Assembly: GCF_022012335.1 (NCBI RefSeq)
Contig: NZ_JAKLTO010000004.1
Span: 62,001 to 126,000, forward strand
Length of the DNA stretch: 64,000 bases
Direction: 5' to 3'
DNA from: Flavobacterium sp. SM15
GTDB lineage: Bacteria > Bacteroidota > Bacteroidia > Flavobacteriales > Flavobacteriaceae
The notes under the pieces were generated by a model. It was not told the origin of the DNA. It ran no database searches and saw only the letters and a program-made list of their open reading frames with translations. The position numbers were made by a program, and so were the translations under genes. This document shows, piece after piece, positions 28,635 to 37,227 of this stretch (the first letter of the stretch is position 1; every line of letters begins with the position of its first letter).

Positions 28635-29660
28635 ATGGAAATAAATTTAGTTAGTGATACGGTTACCAAACCAACACCGGAAATGTTGCAGTATATGTTT
28701 CGTGCCAAAGTAGGTGACGATGTGTACAGGCAAGACCCTACAGCTGTGGAACTTGAGGAAACGGTTGCAGACTTATTTGGAATGGAAGCGGCTTTGTTTT
28801 TTCCTTCGGGAACTATGGCTAATCAAGCAGCAATTAAATTACATACTCAGCCTGGCGATCAGTTAATTTGTGATAAATGGGCACATGTTTATTTGTATGA
28901 AGCCGGTGGAGCATCGTTTAATAGTGGTGTTTCCTGTTCTTTAGTTGATGGAAACAGAGGAATGATTACATCACTTCAAGTTGAAGAGCATTTGACAGAT
29001 CCGGAATTTTATCATAATCCAAAGACTTCCTTGGTTTGTATTGAGAATACCACCAATAAAGGAGGTGGAGCTTGTTATGATATAGAGGAATTAAAAAGAA
29101 TCAGGAAAGTTTGTATCGATAACAACCTGAAATACCATTTGGATGGAGCGCGTTTGTGGAATGCTTTAGTGGCTAAACGTCAGCATCCTAAGCAGTATGG
29201 GGAGTTGTTTGATACGATTTCAGTTTGTTTATCTAAAGGAATGGGCGCTCCGGTTGGTTCTTTGCTTTTAGGTGATAAGGAAACGATTCACAGAGCCTTA
29301 CGAATCCGTAAAGTTTTGGGTGGCGGAATGCGTCAGATAGGGTATTTGGCTGCAGCCGGTTTATATGCTTTGCAACACAATGTGGGAAGGCTGGAAGAAG
29401 ATCACCGAAGAGCCAAAGAAATTGGTGCATTATTACAGCAGTTGTATTGGGTCGATAAAGTGGAACCGATTGAGACCAATATCCTTATTTTCTCCGTGAA
29501 ACCTCAATTTGACGAGAATCTTTTGATGGAAAAATTAAAACAGAAAAACATCTACATCAGTTCTATGGGAAGAGGGAAATTACGAATCGTAACTCACTTG
29601 GATTATAAACAAGTAATGCACGATTACGTGATGGAAGCCTTGCAGAAACTCGAGCTTTAG
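28635..29660 (+). CDS. ltaE: Low-specificity L-threonine aldolase
   Basis: The 341-residue fold-type I PLP enzyme starts with [15 protein letters not shown], has [12 protein letters not shown], the [10 protein letters not shown] segment (Asp for the PLP nitrogen) and [14 protein letters not shown], whose Lys forms the Schiff base. It cleaves threonine or allo-threonine to glycine and acetaldehyde. It is divergent from prfB (48 bases) and overlaps the convergent pseudouridine synthase stop by four bases. Confidence 0.92.
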   Translation: MEINLVSDTVTKPTPEMLQYMFRAKVGDDVYRQDPTAVELEETVADLFGMEAALFFPSGTMANQAAIKLHTQPGDQLICDKWAHVYLYEAGGASFNSGVSCSLVDGNRGMITSLQVEEHLTDPEFYHNPKTSLVCIENTTNKGGGACYDIEELKRIRKVCIDNNLKYHLDGARLWNALVAKRQHPKQYGELFDTISVCLSKGMGAPVGSLLLGDKETIHRALRIRKVLGGGMRQIGYLAAAGLYALQHNVGRLEEDHRRAKEIGALLQQLYWVDKVEPIETNILIFSVKPQFDENLLMEKLKQKNIYISSMGRGKLRIVTHLDYKQVMHDYVMEALQKLEL

Positions 29661-31357
29661 AATTCTGGAGCTACTTCAAACGTAACAATTTCTCTGGTTA
29701 TTGGGTGTTTGAATTCGAGCCATTCGGCGTGTAGGTGTAATCGATCTGCTTTGGTTCCGTATAAATCATCTCCAACAATCGGACAATTCAGTCCTAACGA
29801 ATGCGAAGCATGAACACGAAGTTGATGTGTCCTTCCGGTTATCGGCCAGAAATGAATTTTGGTTTTATTCTCGTTTTGAGAAACAATTTTCCATTGTGTT
29901 TTTGCCGGTTTTCCGTGTTCGTAACACACTAATTGACGTGGACGGTCTTCTAAATCTACACGTAAAGGCAAATTAATTTCTCCTTCATTTGCTGAAACTA
30001 ATCCATTAAGTAATGCAACATAACGTTTTTTTACTGTTCGTTTTATGAATTGACTTTGAAGTGCTTTATGAACGTCTTTGTTTTTAGCAATAAGCATTAA
30101 ACCTGAAGTTGACATATCCAAACGATGAACAATTAAAGGTCCGGTTGCATTTGGATACTTCAACCTCATTCGCTCATAGACAGAATCCTGAATGTTGATT
30201 CCCGGTACCGATAAAAACTCTGCAGGCTTGTTTACAATGACAATGTAATCGTCTTCATAAACAGTTTCAATATCAACACCATCAGCCGGATTAACAAGCA
30301 TCGGGTTTTCATCAACCTCTAAGCCTTCAAGCATATGTCCTAAAATCGGTTCGCATTTTCCGCGACAAGCAGGGTAGAAGTGGCCGTGTTTTCTGATTTC
30401 TGATTTTGGGGATTGACCCCACCAGAATTCCGCCATGCAAATCGGTTCTAACTGATGCTGATAGGCGTAGTGCAAAAGTTTTGGGGCAGCACATTCTCCC
30501 GCAGCGGCAGGAGGTTTTCCCTGAACAGTATTTTTGAAAATTTCGAAAAGACTTTTGGTTTCTCCGCAAGCATTTAAAAAACTGTATTGCTCAAAAAGTT
30601 GTTGTTGGAGCGCGTTGGATTTGTTTTTGCGGTCTTCTTTTAAAAATGAAATGCGGTTTGTGAAAATTTCCACTTTTTCTTGAGTTTCAGTTAACCGAAC
30701 TTCCCATTGACGTGTAAAATCTTTTAAGAAATAAGCCTGCTTTAAACTCTCTTTTTTTAATTCTTCCAGAAGATTTTCGAACGATACCGAATCCAGATTA
30801 TCATTTACTGCCTTTTCACGAATTGCTTTTCGTTCCTTTTTTGAAGCTTTGATTTGTTTTTTGTAATTTTCCAATTCAACGTTGAAAAGTTCAGTTTCTT
30901 TAGCTAAAAGTTGTTCCAATGCTATAAATTGTGAATTGTTTTCAAGCGCTTCAATTTCAGCGTTTATTTTATTGAGGATATCTTCTTCTTTTTTAAAGAA
31001 ACCACCTTCTGTAAGCATATCAAAAACAGGCGGAACAAATAAAGAATGATTGTTTTGGCCCGCTAATTTCCCTGAAAAAGCTGCCAAATAACCAATTTCG
31101 TTTTGCCTGTTACGGACTACCAAAACTCCAAACATTTTTCCAATCACCAAACCTTTCTGGTCTTCATCTAAACCGAAATTATGTCTCCATTCTTCTTGAT
31201 TTTTAAGGTGTTGTTGTAGTTCTTCTGAAGCTAAAACAGCCAATGGATGTGGCTCGTAATAAAAAGGAAACGTAAATCGCTCCGGAATTGAATACGAAGT
31301 AACATCTTGTTGAAAAGATGTAAAACAAGGATTATGTTGTATCTGGTTTTGATCCAT
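29657..31357 (-). CDS. RluA-family pseudouridine synthase with long N-terminal extension
   Basis: The C-terminal 230 residues hold the RluA catalytic core: [18 protein letters not shown], the motif [15 protein letters not shown] with catalytic Asp, and [10 protein letters not shown]. The 566-residue length exceeds ordinary RluA (about 220-330). The extra N-terminal 330 residues contain a long charged coiled coil (about 135-260) and a PACRGKCEP cysteine pair that could bind a metal. This arrangement recurs in Bacteroidota. The target RNA is not predictable; 23S rRNA or tRNA is likely. Its start overlaps the stop of an upstream remnant frame (TAATG). Confidence 0.87.
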   Translation of the reverse strand: MDQNQIQHNPCFTSFQQDVTSYSIPERFTFPFYYEPHPLAVLASEELQQHLKNQEEWRHNFGLDEDQKGLVIGKMFGVLVVRNRQNEIGYLAAFSGKLAGQNNHSLFVPPVFDMLTEGGFFKKEEDILNKINAEIEALENNSQFIALEQLLAKETELFNVELENYKKQIKASKKERKAIREKAVNDNLDSVSFENLLEELKKESLKQAYFLKDFTRQWEVRLTETQEKVEIFTNRISFLKEDRKNKSNALQQQLFEQYSFLNACGETKSLFEIFKNTVQGKPPAAAGECAAPKLLHYAYQHQLEPICMAEFWWGQSPKSEIRKHGHFYPACRGKCEPILGHMLEGLEVDENPMLVNPADGVDIETVYEDDYIVIVNKPAEFLSVPGINIQDSVYERMRLKYPNATGPLIVHRLDMSTSGLMLIAKNKDVHKALQSQFIKRTVKKRYVALLNGLVSANEGEINLPLRVDLEDRPRQLVCYEHGKPAKTQWKIVSQNENKTKIHFWPITGRTHQLRVHASHSLGLNCPIVGDDLYGTKADRLHLHAEWLEFKHPITREIVTFEVAPEF

Positions 31358-31587
31358 TATTCAAACTGCATTTGTTTTCCGGTTGGAATTTTTAAGTGAT
31401 AATTCAGCTCGTCCCCAGAAAAACTACTTGTGTCCCAGAATTTTAAAAAAACCTTTGCTTTTTTAGGAAAATTGTATCTGCTTGACTTCTTTTGTTGAGC
31501 AAATAGTATAAAGCTAATTTTTTTCTGCAATTTTAAGAATTGATTTTCAAAGTCAGTTCTGAAATAAGGTTTGTTTTTCAGACTTGG
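31357..31587 (-). pseudogene. 3' remnant of a gene formerly upstream of the pseudouridine synthase gene
   Basis: An open frame of 76 codons ends in TAA and overlaps the next ATG as TAATG, the usual coupled arrangement. It reads ...RYNFPKKAKVFLKFWDTSS and ends IPTGKQMQFE, with plausible amino-acid content. There is no ATG or GTG at the 5' end, only a stop at 31,588-31,590, so the upstream part appears lost. It is probably the C-terminal end of a conserved gene truncated at the junction with the phage region. It could still be translated from TTG or ATT. Confidence 0.45.
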
Positions 31588-31596
31588 TTAATCAAG

Positions 31597-31628
31597 AAGG
31601 CTGTTTTTTTTAAGACGGCCTTTTTTTT
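31597..31628 (+). terminator. Orphan rho-independent terminator
   Basis: Arms AAGGCTGT and ACGGCCTT (one G-U pair) close a T-rich loop and end in a run of eight or more T. No rightward gene lies upstream within 1.9 kb, so its gene has probably been removed. Confidence 0.55.
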
Positions 31629-31630
31629 AT

Positions 31631-31771
31631 TTATTTAAACAAATCCATTCCCGGAATATTTGGCATGCCTTCTTTGGCTACGGCGCCTAATTCTGCCTCT
31701 TTTACATTTTTATAATGGCTGTTTTTAAAATATTTTTCAACTAACTGATTTTTAATTACTTGTAAATTCAT
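31631..31771 (-). CDS. Small hypothetical protein, 46 residues
   Basis: ATG at 31,771 to TAA gives 46 residues: MNLQVIKNQLVEKYFKNSH then a KNVKEAELGAVAKEG segment and PNIPGMDLFK at the end. The composition is that of a soluble, partly helical small protein, and codon use is chromosomal rather than phage-like. No family recognised. It may instead be a displaced fragment of a longer gene at the phage junction. Confidence 0.4.
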   Translation of the reverse strand: MNLQVIKNQLVEKYFKNSHYKNVKEAELGAVAKEGMPNIPGMDLFK

Positions 31772-31929
31772 TTTATTTTTATAAAATATCGATTTATATT
31801 TTGATTTAAAATATTTTACAAAAGTATCAAATTATTATTTAATGTTCGCCTAAATTAAATCATTGATTATTCATTAGAATTTACCCATAAATACTATTAC
31901 ATATTAATATTAATTTATCAATATTTTCT

Positions 31930-31937
31930 TATTTTTG
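31930..31937 (+). promoter_or_regulatory. Host-type -7 promoter box before the ShosTA-like operon
   Basis: TATTTTTG fits TAnnTTTG and ends 13 bases before the ATG at 31,951. This would let the host RNA polymerase express the operon independently of the phage programme. Confidence 0.5.
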
Positions 31938-31950
31938 AAAAAAAGACATA

Positions 31951-33117
31951 ATGAAACTACTGATAACATCTATTGATGCGATAATTGATAAAGCAACTGG
32001 AAATTACTTTGATGGAATCAAAGAAGTTTTACACCATTTTGAAAGTTTGGATGAACAAAACAAAGTTGTTATACTTTCAATTCATAAACAAAAATTGGAA
32101 GCTATTCCAGATGATTTCTATAAACTTCAAGTTAACGGTGGTGGTAGAAAAGGTGCTGGTTTGATTCAAGCAATTAATAACAAGTTAGGTATAGCCTATA
32201 ATGATATGCTTGTATTAGGGGCAAAAGAAGATGATTTTATTTTAGCTGCAAATTCTAAGCTTATTTTATTAACTGCTGATTATGCTAAACAGAATAATCC
32301 AGAAGATAGAATTTATGCTAATAAATACGGAATTTGTATTTTAAATGCTGATAGATTAAGATTCTTTATTGACCATTTTCTTAATATTAATAAACCATGG
32401 TATTATACTTTGCAAGTTGATGAAGATACCAAACTTTATGGTTTAACAAACGCAATGACTTTAAGAGAAAATAATCAAACGGTCAGACAAATTGGTGATA
32501 AATTAAGGGATTATTTAAAAGAAGGACTAACAGAATTTAGAAATCCATTTTTAATTTATGCTTTGATAAGCGTTTACCAAATTTTTAAAGAAGCAAGTGA
32601 AATCAACTACTGGGGTTATTACCCATCATCAACAGCTGCTGAAAATGTTGAATTAAAAACCTTCAAAGAAGTATTAAGAATGTCTTTTAAATCAACGCCT
32701 AAAAAAGAAGATATTTTGATTAGACATAAACCTTCTGTTGCTCGAAAAACTATGAGTGAAACTAGGCGTGTTGAAAATGGTTGTGATTCTGAATTTGATT
32801 CAATTATTGTGAACCCAGCAATCAGTCATTTAATTTATGGTAAAAATGTATGTATAATTGATGATTTTACAAATCATGGAACATCTTGTGAAGCTGTTAG
32901 ACATTTATTAAAAAAGGCTGGTGTGAACAAAATTATTTTCATTGCTTTAGGTAAATTTAGGGTTGATTATAAAATTTATAATTATGAATTAGATGGTGAC
33001 GTTTGTGAAGTTGGTTATACTTATAAAAGAATTGGTAATTTTACCACTGTTAGAGGAACAATTAACCCACATTATTCTGATGAACTAATTGAATCATTAA
33101 AACATTTAGTATCTTGA
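31951..33117 (+). CDS. Phosphoribosyltransferase-domain protein, ShosT-like toxin
   Basis: In this 388-residue protein the C-terminal part carries a type I PRTase-like PRPP loop (CIIDDFTNHGTSCEAV, Asp304-Asp305 and Gly310-Thr311-Ser312). The N-terminal 140 residues resemble a degenerate HAD-type Rossmann domain, with a hydrophobic strand LLITSID and later VLGAKEDDF. Its last four bases overlap the start of a DprA-like gene. This PRTase-plus-DprA pair matches the reported ShosTA system, in which ShosT is the toxin and ShosA the antitoxin, with anti-phage activity. Assignment is by domain pairing; HAD catalysis is doubtful because the DxDxT motif is incomplete. Confidence 0.75.
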   Translation: MKLLITSIDAIIDKATGNYFDGIKEVLHHFESLDEQNKVVILSIHKQKLEAIPDDFYKLQVNGGGRKGAGLIQAINNKLGIAYNDMLVLGAKEDDFILAANSKLILLTADYAKQNNPEDRIYANKYGICILNADRLRFFIDHFLNINKPWYYTLQVDEDTKLYGLTNAMTLRENNQTVRQIGDKLRDYLKEGLTEFRNPFLIYALISVYQIFKEASEINYWGYYPSSTAAENVELKTFKEVLRMSFKSTPKKEDILIRHKPSVARKTMSETRRVENGCDSEFDSIIVNPAISHLIYGKNVCIIDDFTNHGTSCEAVRHLLKKAGVNKIIFIALGKFRVDYKIYNYELDGDVCEVGYTYKRIGNFTTVRGTINPHYSDELIESLKHLVS

Positions 33118-34007
33118 AATTAGAACTTAAAGAAATAATTCTTTTAAAATACATAACGAATTATAACATCAAAGTTATTAAAGCTTATGCTGATGTTAAT
33201 AATACGTTTGAAGAATTATTGCATTCAATGATTCAAACACATTTGCTTACAGAAAAGGATATTCTTGATGCTTATTCGCAAACTGATTTGGCACTTGAAA
33301 AATTAGAATATTACAACGTAAAGACAATTACTTTTTACGATGATGATTACCCAGAATCTTTAAAAAGAATCAATGATTCACCGCTTGTTATTTATTATAA
33401 AGGAATTCTAAAATTAGATAAATTGTCGGCTGTTGTTGGTAGTAGAAAGGTTTCCAAGTTTGCTAAGAAAATCACCTATGAAATTGTTGATTGGTTTAAT
33501 GAATTAGAATATGGAATTGTTTCTGGTTTGGCATTAGGAATTGATACTTATGCACATGAAAAGGCTGTGCAAAATAAACAATATACAATGGCTGTTTTGC
33601 CAAATGCATTAGATACTATTTACCCAACTTCAAATTATAAACTGGCTAATGATATTTTAAATAGCGGTGGTTGTTTGGTATCTGAATTAATCTTTGGTGT
33701 TAATCGTGGTAATAAAAGTTTTGTTCAAAGAAATAGACTTCAATCAGCGTTTTCAGATATAGTTGTTCCAATTGAAATGGGTGTTGATTCTGGAACTATG
33801 CACACAATTGATTTTGCAAAACGTTACCACAAAAAAATTGGTTTATTCAAACCAACACCAATGTTAAGTGAATTAGAACAATATTCTGGAATTACTTATT
33901 TGATAAATAAACCACATAGTTTACAATCAATTTTTAGTGATAAGGATTCATTTATTGAAATGATGAATAAATTGAATTCAAAAGAACAACTAAATTTTGA
34001 CCTTTAA
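33114..34007 (+). CDS. DprA/Smf-like protein, ShosA-like antitoxin
   Basis: This 297-residue DprA-family protein has the Rossmann core AVVGSRKVSKFA (Gly109-Ser110-Arg111), SGLALGIDTYAHEKAV and VLPNALDTIYPTSN, then a SELIFGV segment. An N-terminal helical domain precedes it. The start is TTG inside the TTGA overlap with the upstream stop; the next in-frame ATG would remove about 38 residues, so TTG is preferred. DprA normally loads RecA on incoming single-stranded DNA. In ShosTA the DprA-like partner neutralises the PRTase toxin (established for the family, inferred here). No competence gene is nearby. Confidence 0.78.
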   Translation: MKLELKEIILLKYITNYNIKVIKAYADVNNTFEELLHSMIQTHLLTEKDILDAYSQTDLALEKLEYYNVKTITFYDDDYPESLKRINDSPLVIYYKGILKLDKLSAVVGSRKVSKFAKKITYEIVDWFNELEYGIVSGLALGIDTYAHEKAVQNKQYTMAVLPNALDTIYPTSNYKLANDILNSGGCLVSELIFGVNRGNKSFVQRNRLQSAFSDIVVPIEMGVDSGTMHTIDFAKRYHKKIGLFKPTPMLSELEQYSGITYLINKPHSLQSIFSDKDSFIEMMNKLNSKEQLNFDL

Positions 34008-34069
34008 AATTTCAGTGATGTTTTTCTCACTTTAATCTCTATTGAGGTGTCATATGATTTTAATTGAAT

Positions 34070-34110
34070 ATCACTAAATTTCGGGAGTGTTAATCACTAA
34101 ATTTAGTGAT
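34070..34110. promoter_or_regulatory. Operator-like palindrome and direct half-repeat
   Basis: ATCACTAAATTTAGTGAT (34,093-34,110) is a perfect 18-bp palindrome. A 12-bp copy of its left half plus centre lies at 34,070-34,081. They sit between the ShosTA-like operon and the toxin gene. This is the layout of a dimeric repressor site; the regulator is not known. Confidence 0.5.
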
Positions 34111-34284
34111 ATGCTTTTATTTGTTTAAGCAATACTTTGCGTCAAATTTTTAAATTATTTTTTATAAGATTTTTCATTTATTTGTAACAATAAAAGTCTT
34201 ACAATTTAGTTTGGGAATTATAGGGTATTAATAATTCTTTTTCAGCCCCAATAATGTAAAATGAAAAAGTAAAAACTCAATTAG

Positions 34285-36309
34285 ATGAAACAAAAAATCA
34301 AATTATTTGGACTGCTTTTTATTTCAATAATATCTCTTGCGTTGTCAAGTTGTGAAAGAGATAATGAAGTTGAATTAATTCAAAAAGAAAAGAAAGGTTT
34401 TAAATCTAGTACAATAACATTTAAAGAAGTTGAGAAAATAAATCTCAAAGCTTACAGAACAATTGAAAAAATTCAATCAAAAAAGAATCTTGTAAATGCT
34501 AGAGGTGAATTATTTGGTTATTCCGTAGACTCTTTGCACGTTAACCTTGTTGAAAGAGAAGATGGATTTCAATCATTCACCTTTAAGGTTAAGCAAGATT
34601 TTGGATTAAACTATTTTGAAAACATTGTTTTTAATAATTATCCAGATGGTACAGTTAATGTTGTTTTAACAAAGTTTAATTTGAATAAACCGCTTGAGGA
34701 TATCGACCCTAATGCAAATTTTAACGATTCTGTTGTTAGTATTGATGTCTTTAAGTATGATTTTGGTAATCAGAATTTTGTAAAAGATACGTGTTTTCAA
34801 ATTGGATATTATACAGAAGTTGAGAAATGTGAAGGGGAATTAGTTACACCAAGTGAAAACCCAGAATGTTTTGATTCAAATGGCAAAAAACTCATGAAAC
34901 AAGTCTTTGTTTTAATTGGGGAAGGGTGTACTGGCGGTGGAGCTGAAGATAATGGTGGAATTAATGTTGGGGGTACTCCAACAACACCACCACCAACTAC
35001 TGGAAATGGTGGTGGCAGTAGTGGTGACCCTTTAGAAGGTATTTTTATTCCAAACCCTTATGAAGGGGAACCAGATTTATCAAATGAAGATTTTCAATTA
35101 TCTTCTCAAGTAGGTTACTTTTTACAATTAAATCCAATTTTTAGAGGGTATAGAACTAATAACCAATATTATTGGATGCATGCGGCTACTGTTGACTTTG
35201 TTAGAAATAATGGGAATGTTTTAAATCAAGCTAATAAAGACGCAATTAATTTTTCTTTAACTAATTTTAATACTTTTCAATTAAGCTTAAATATGTATAA
35301 TTGGACTAATACTTCTGTCGCAAGGTTTAAGTATTGGACGTTTAATTATTATTTGCATAATCCCACACAACAAGCAGTAAATGTTGTTACAGAAATAAAA
35401 TCACTTGCACAAAGTGAAATTAACTCTGAAGAATATACACTTGAATTTGTTAAGAAGTCAATTGATGAAGATAAAATATATAATGAGTTAGATGATAATT
35501 TTTTGAATGCTGTAGATGGGTATATGGATTTAGACATTGCAGCTTATAATGATGCGATGTTAGCTAATGACCCGTTATATATTCATTTTACAATCCAATG
35601 TGCTGTTGTAAGAGCAATGCATCCAGAATGGAATAATTTGCCAGCTTGGCAGAGAGAGCTGAAAGTGTATTGGTATGCTTCAAAAGAGTTTGTACATATT
35701 ACACTTGATATGTTCGGTTTAGTACCAGTCGTTGGTGAAGTAGCTGATTTAGCAAATGGAGTATTATATTTAATTGAAGGTGATAATGTAAATGCAACAT
35801 TAAGTTTAGCAAGTTCTGTTCCAGTTGCTGGTTGGGCAGCAGTCGGAGTAAAATATGCAGTTAGGGTCGATAATGTTGTTTCAATAAGTTCAAAGGTTAA
35901 ATTAACTTGGAGAGTATTACCAAATAATATTATTTATTTTGGTAGTGAATCAACATGTAGAAGGCAATTGAGAAAGTCTTTAGGACTTTTGACTGGCAAC
36001 GCAAATAAGGGACATCATATCATACCATTAAATAAGCAAACTCATAGAGTTGTTCAAAAGGCTGCTAAATCTGAAAATGCTTTTCATTTGAATGAAGCAT
36101 TAAATGGAATACCTTTGAGTGGTGCAGTTCATAACGGAAGTCATTTTCATTATGATGCAATAATTGGTCAAAAGCTTAATGATTTTTCAACTAACTTTCC
36201 AAACGCTACGCCAAACCAGTGTTATGATAAAGTTACAGAAATAATACAAGAAGTAAGAACAGCTATTCAAAACAATCCAAATACTCCTATAAACGAGTTA
36301 AATTTTTAA
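34285..36309 (+). CDS. Lipoprotein polymorphic toxin with C-terminal AHH nuclease domain
   Basis: The 674-residue protein has a signal peptide and lipobox (LALSSC, Cys near 21). An unassigned N-terminal region (about 30-215) leads to a Gly/Thr/Pro-rich linker (about 215-255) and a helical middle. A pre-toxin hydrophobic segment (about 475-530: FGLVPVVGEVADLANGVLYL, PVAGWAAVG) resembles those before polymorphic-toxin tips. The last about 120 residues have the HNH/EndoVII-superfamily AHH motif: GHHIIPLN (Gly576-His577-His578), NGIPL and HNGSHFHYDAI. It probably cleaves DNA or RNA of a recipient cell. The next gene, three bases on, is its immunity gene. Confidence 0.82.
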   Translation: MKQKIKLFGLLFISIISLALSSCERDNEVELIQKEKKGFKSSTITFKEVEKINLKAYRTIEKIQSKKNLVNARGELFGYSVDSLHVNLVEREDGFQSFTFKVKQDFGLNYFENIVFNNYPDGTVNVVLTKFNLNKPLEDIDPNANFNDSVVSIDVFKYDFGNQNFVKDTCFQIGYYTEVEKCEGELVTPSENPECFDSNGKKLMKQVFVLIGEGCTGGGAEDNGGINVGGTPTTPPPTTGNGGGSSGDPLEGIFIPNPYEGEPDLSNEDFQLSSQVGYFLQLNPIFRGYRTNNQYYWMHAATVDFVRNNGNVLNQANKDAINFSLTNFNTFQLSLNMYNWTNTSVARFKYWTFNYYLHNPTQQAVNVVTEIKSLAQSEINSEEYTLEFVKKSIDEDKIYNELDDNFLNAVDGYMDLDIAAYNDAMLANDPLYIHFTIQCAVVRAMHPEWNNLPAWQRELKVYWYASKEFVHITLDMFGLVPVVGEVADLANGVLYLIEGDNVNATLSLASSVPVAGWAAVGVKYAVRVDNVVSISSKVKLTWRVLPNNIIYFGSESTCRRQLRKSLGLLTGNANKGHHIIPLNKQTHRVVQKAAKSENAFHLNEALNGIPLSGAVHNGSHFHYDAIIGQKLNDFSTNFPNATPNQCYDKVTEIIQEVRTAIQNNPNTPINELNF

Positions 36310-36312
36310 AAC

Positions 36313-37029
36313 ATGAGGTACTATTCTATACAAGATTCTTTAGATAAAAAAATATTAGGACATAACCCACAAGTTAAAGATGTTATTTATCATTGTGATG
36401 TATGGGAAGACCCCATGTTTATTGATAAATTCCATTTTGAAAAGATTGATATAGAACCAATAGTAGCTAACCCGTTGTTACATTCAAAATCTAATTTAAC
36501 AGATTTAATATCAACTAATTCAGTTATAGGTTTTTCATTTACAAAATTGATTAGTAGTAAATTTAAAAATCTATTGGAAAGTAAGAGAAAGACTAGATTG
36601 CAATTTTTTCAATGTTCGGTCTATAAAGATGGTATTGAACATAGGGATTATTGGTTGCTAAATGTTTATGACTTTAATTTAGACATTATTGATTTTACTC
36701 AAACTAAAATTAGTGTTGGAGTTAAAAAAGAAGGTGGGGGTACGGAAAGAAAATCAATTGAAGTACAGAATGTAGATGAATTCGTTAAAGTGTCTAAAAT
36801 TCATTATGATAAAATGGAAGTAGTCACGTTAGATAAAATTTATATAAATGAGAATGTTAAAGAAGATTTCTTTTTTATTAAGGACGGTGGTAAATATGTA
36901 GTTTCTGAAACTTTTAAAAAAGAAATTGAAGATTCTGGATGTACTGGTATAGAATTTCAACCATTAGAACTTTCAATTAATGAATGGCTTCAAGGTGGTG
37001 AAAGGGAAAAAGTTTATGGTAAAGCATAA
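36313..37029 (+). CDS. Imm11-family immunity protein
   Basis: The 238-residue soluble protein starts three bases after the toxin stop. The C-terminal half matches the Imm11 (DUF1629) pattern: a VSETFKKEIEDSGCTGIEFQPL segment (broken here as VSETFKKEIEDSG and CTGIEFQPL) preceded by DKIYINENVKEDFFFI. Imm11 proteins neutralise nuclease-type polymorphic toxins, so it presumably binds the AHH domain. A terminator just downstream closes the toxin-immunity unit. Confidence 0.78.
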   Translation: MRYYSIQDSLDKKILGHNPQVKDVIYHCDVWEDPMFIDKFHFEKIDIEPIVANPLLHSKSNLTDLISTNSVIGFSFTKLISSKFKNLLESKRKTRLQFFQCSVYKDGIEHRDYWLLNVYDFNLDIIDFTQTKISVGVKKEGGGTERKSIEVQNVDEFVKVSKIHYDKMEVVTLDKIYINENVKEDFFFIKDGGKYVVSETFKKEIEDSGCTGIEFQPLELSINEWLQGGEREKVYGKA

Positions 37030-37033
37030 AATG

Positions 37034-37059
37034 AAAGGGAGCTAAATGCTCCCTTTTTT
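37034..37059 (+). terminator. Rho-independent terminator of the toxin-immunity unit
   Basis: A 9-bp perfect stem (AAAGGGAGC and its complement) with loop TAAAT and a T run lies five bases after the immunity gene stop. Confidence 0.88.
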
Positions 37060-37227
37060 AATTTCAATTTTGGATAAATAATTTGATAAAATTGAAAAGA
37101 GTAGAAAATGTATTGTTATTTAATTTTGGTTATTCTTTTTGTAAGCATTTTTTCAGAATTCATTTATTATTAATTTTCTAGTTTTATAAGAAATGGCTTA
37201 TTTTAGTAAATTAAAATTAATACTAAA

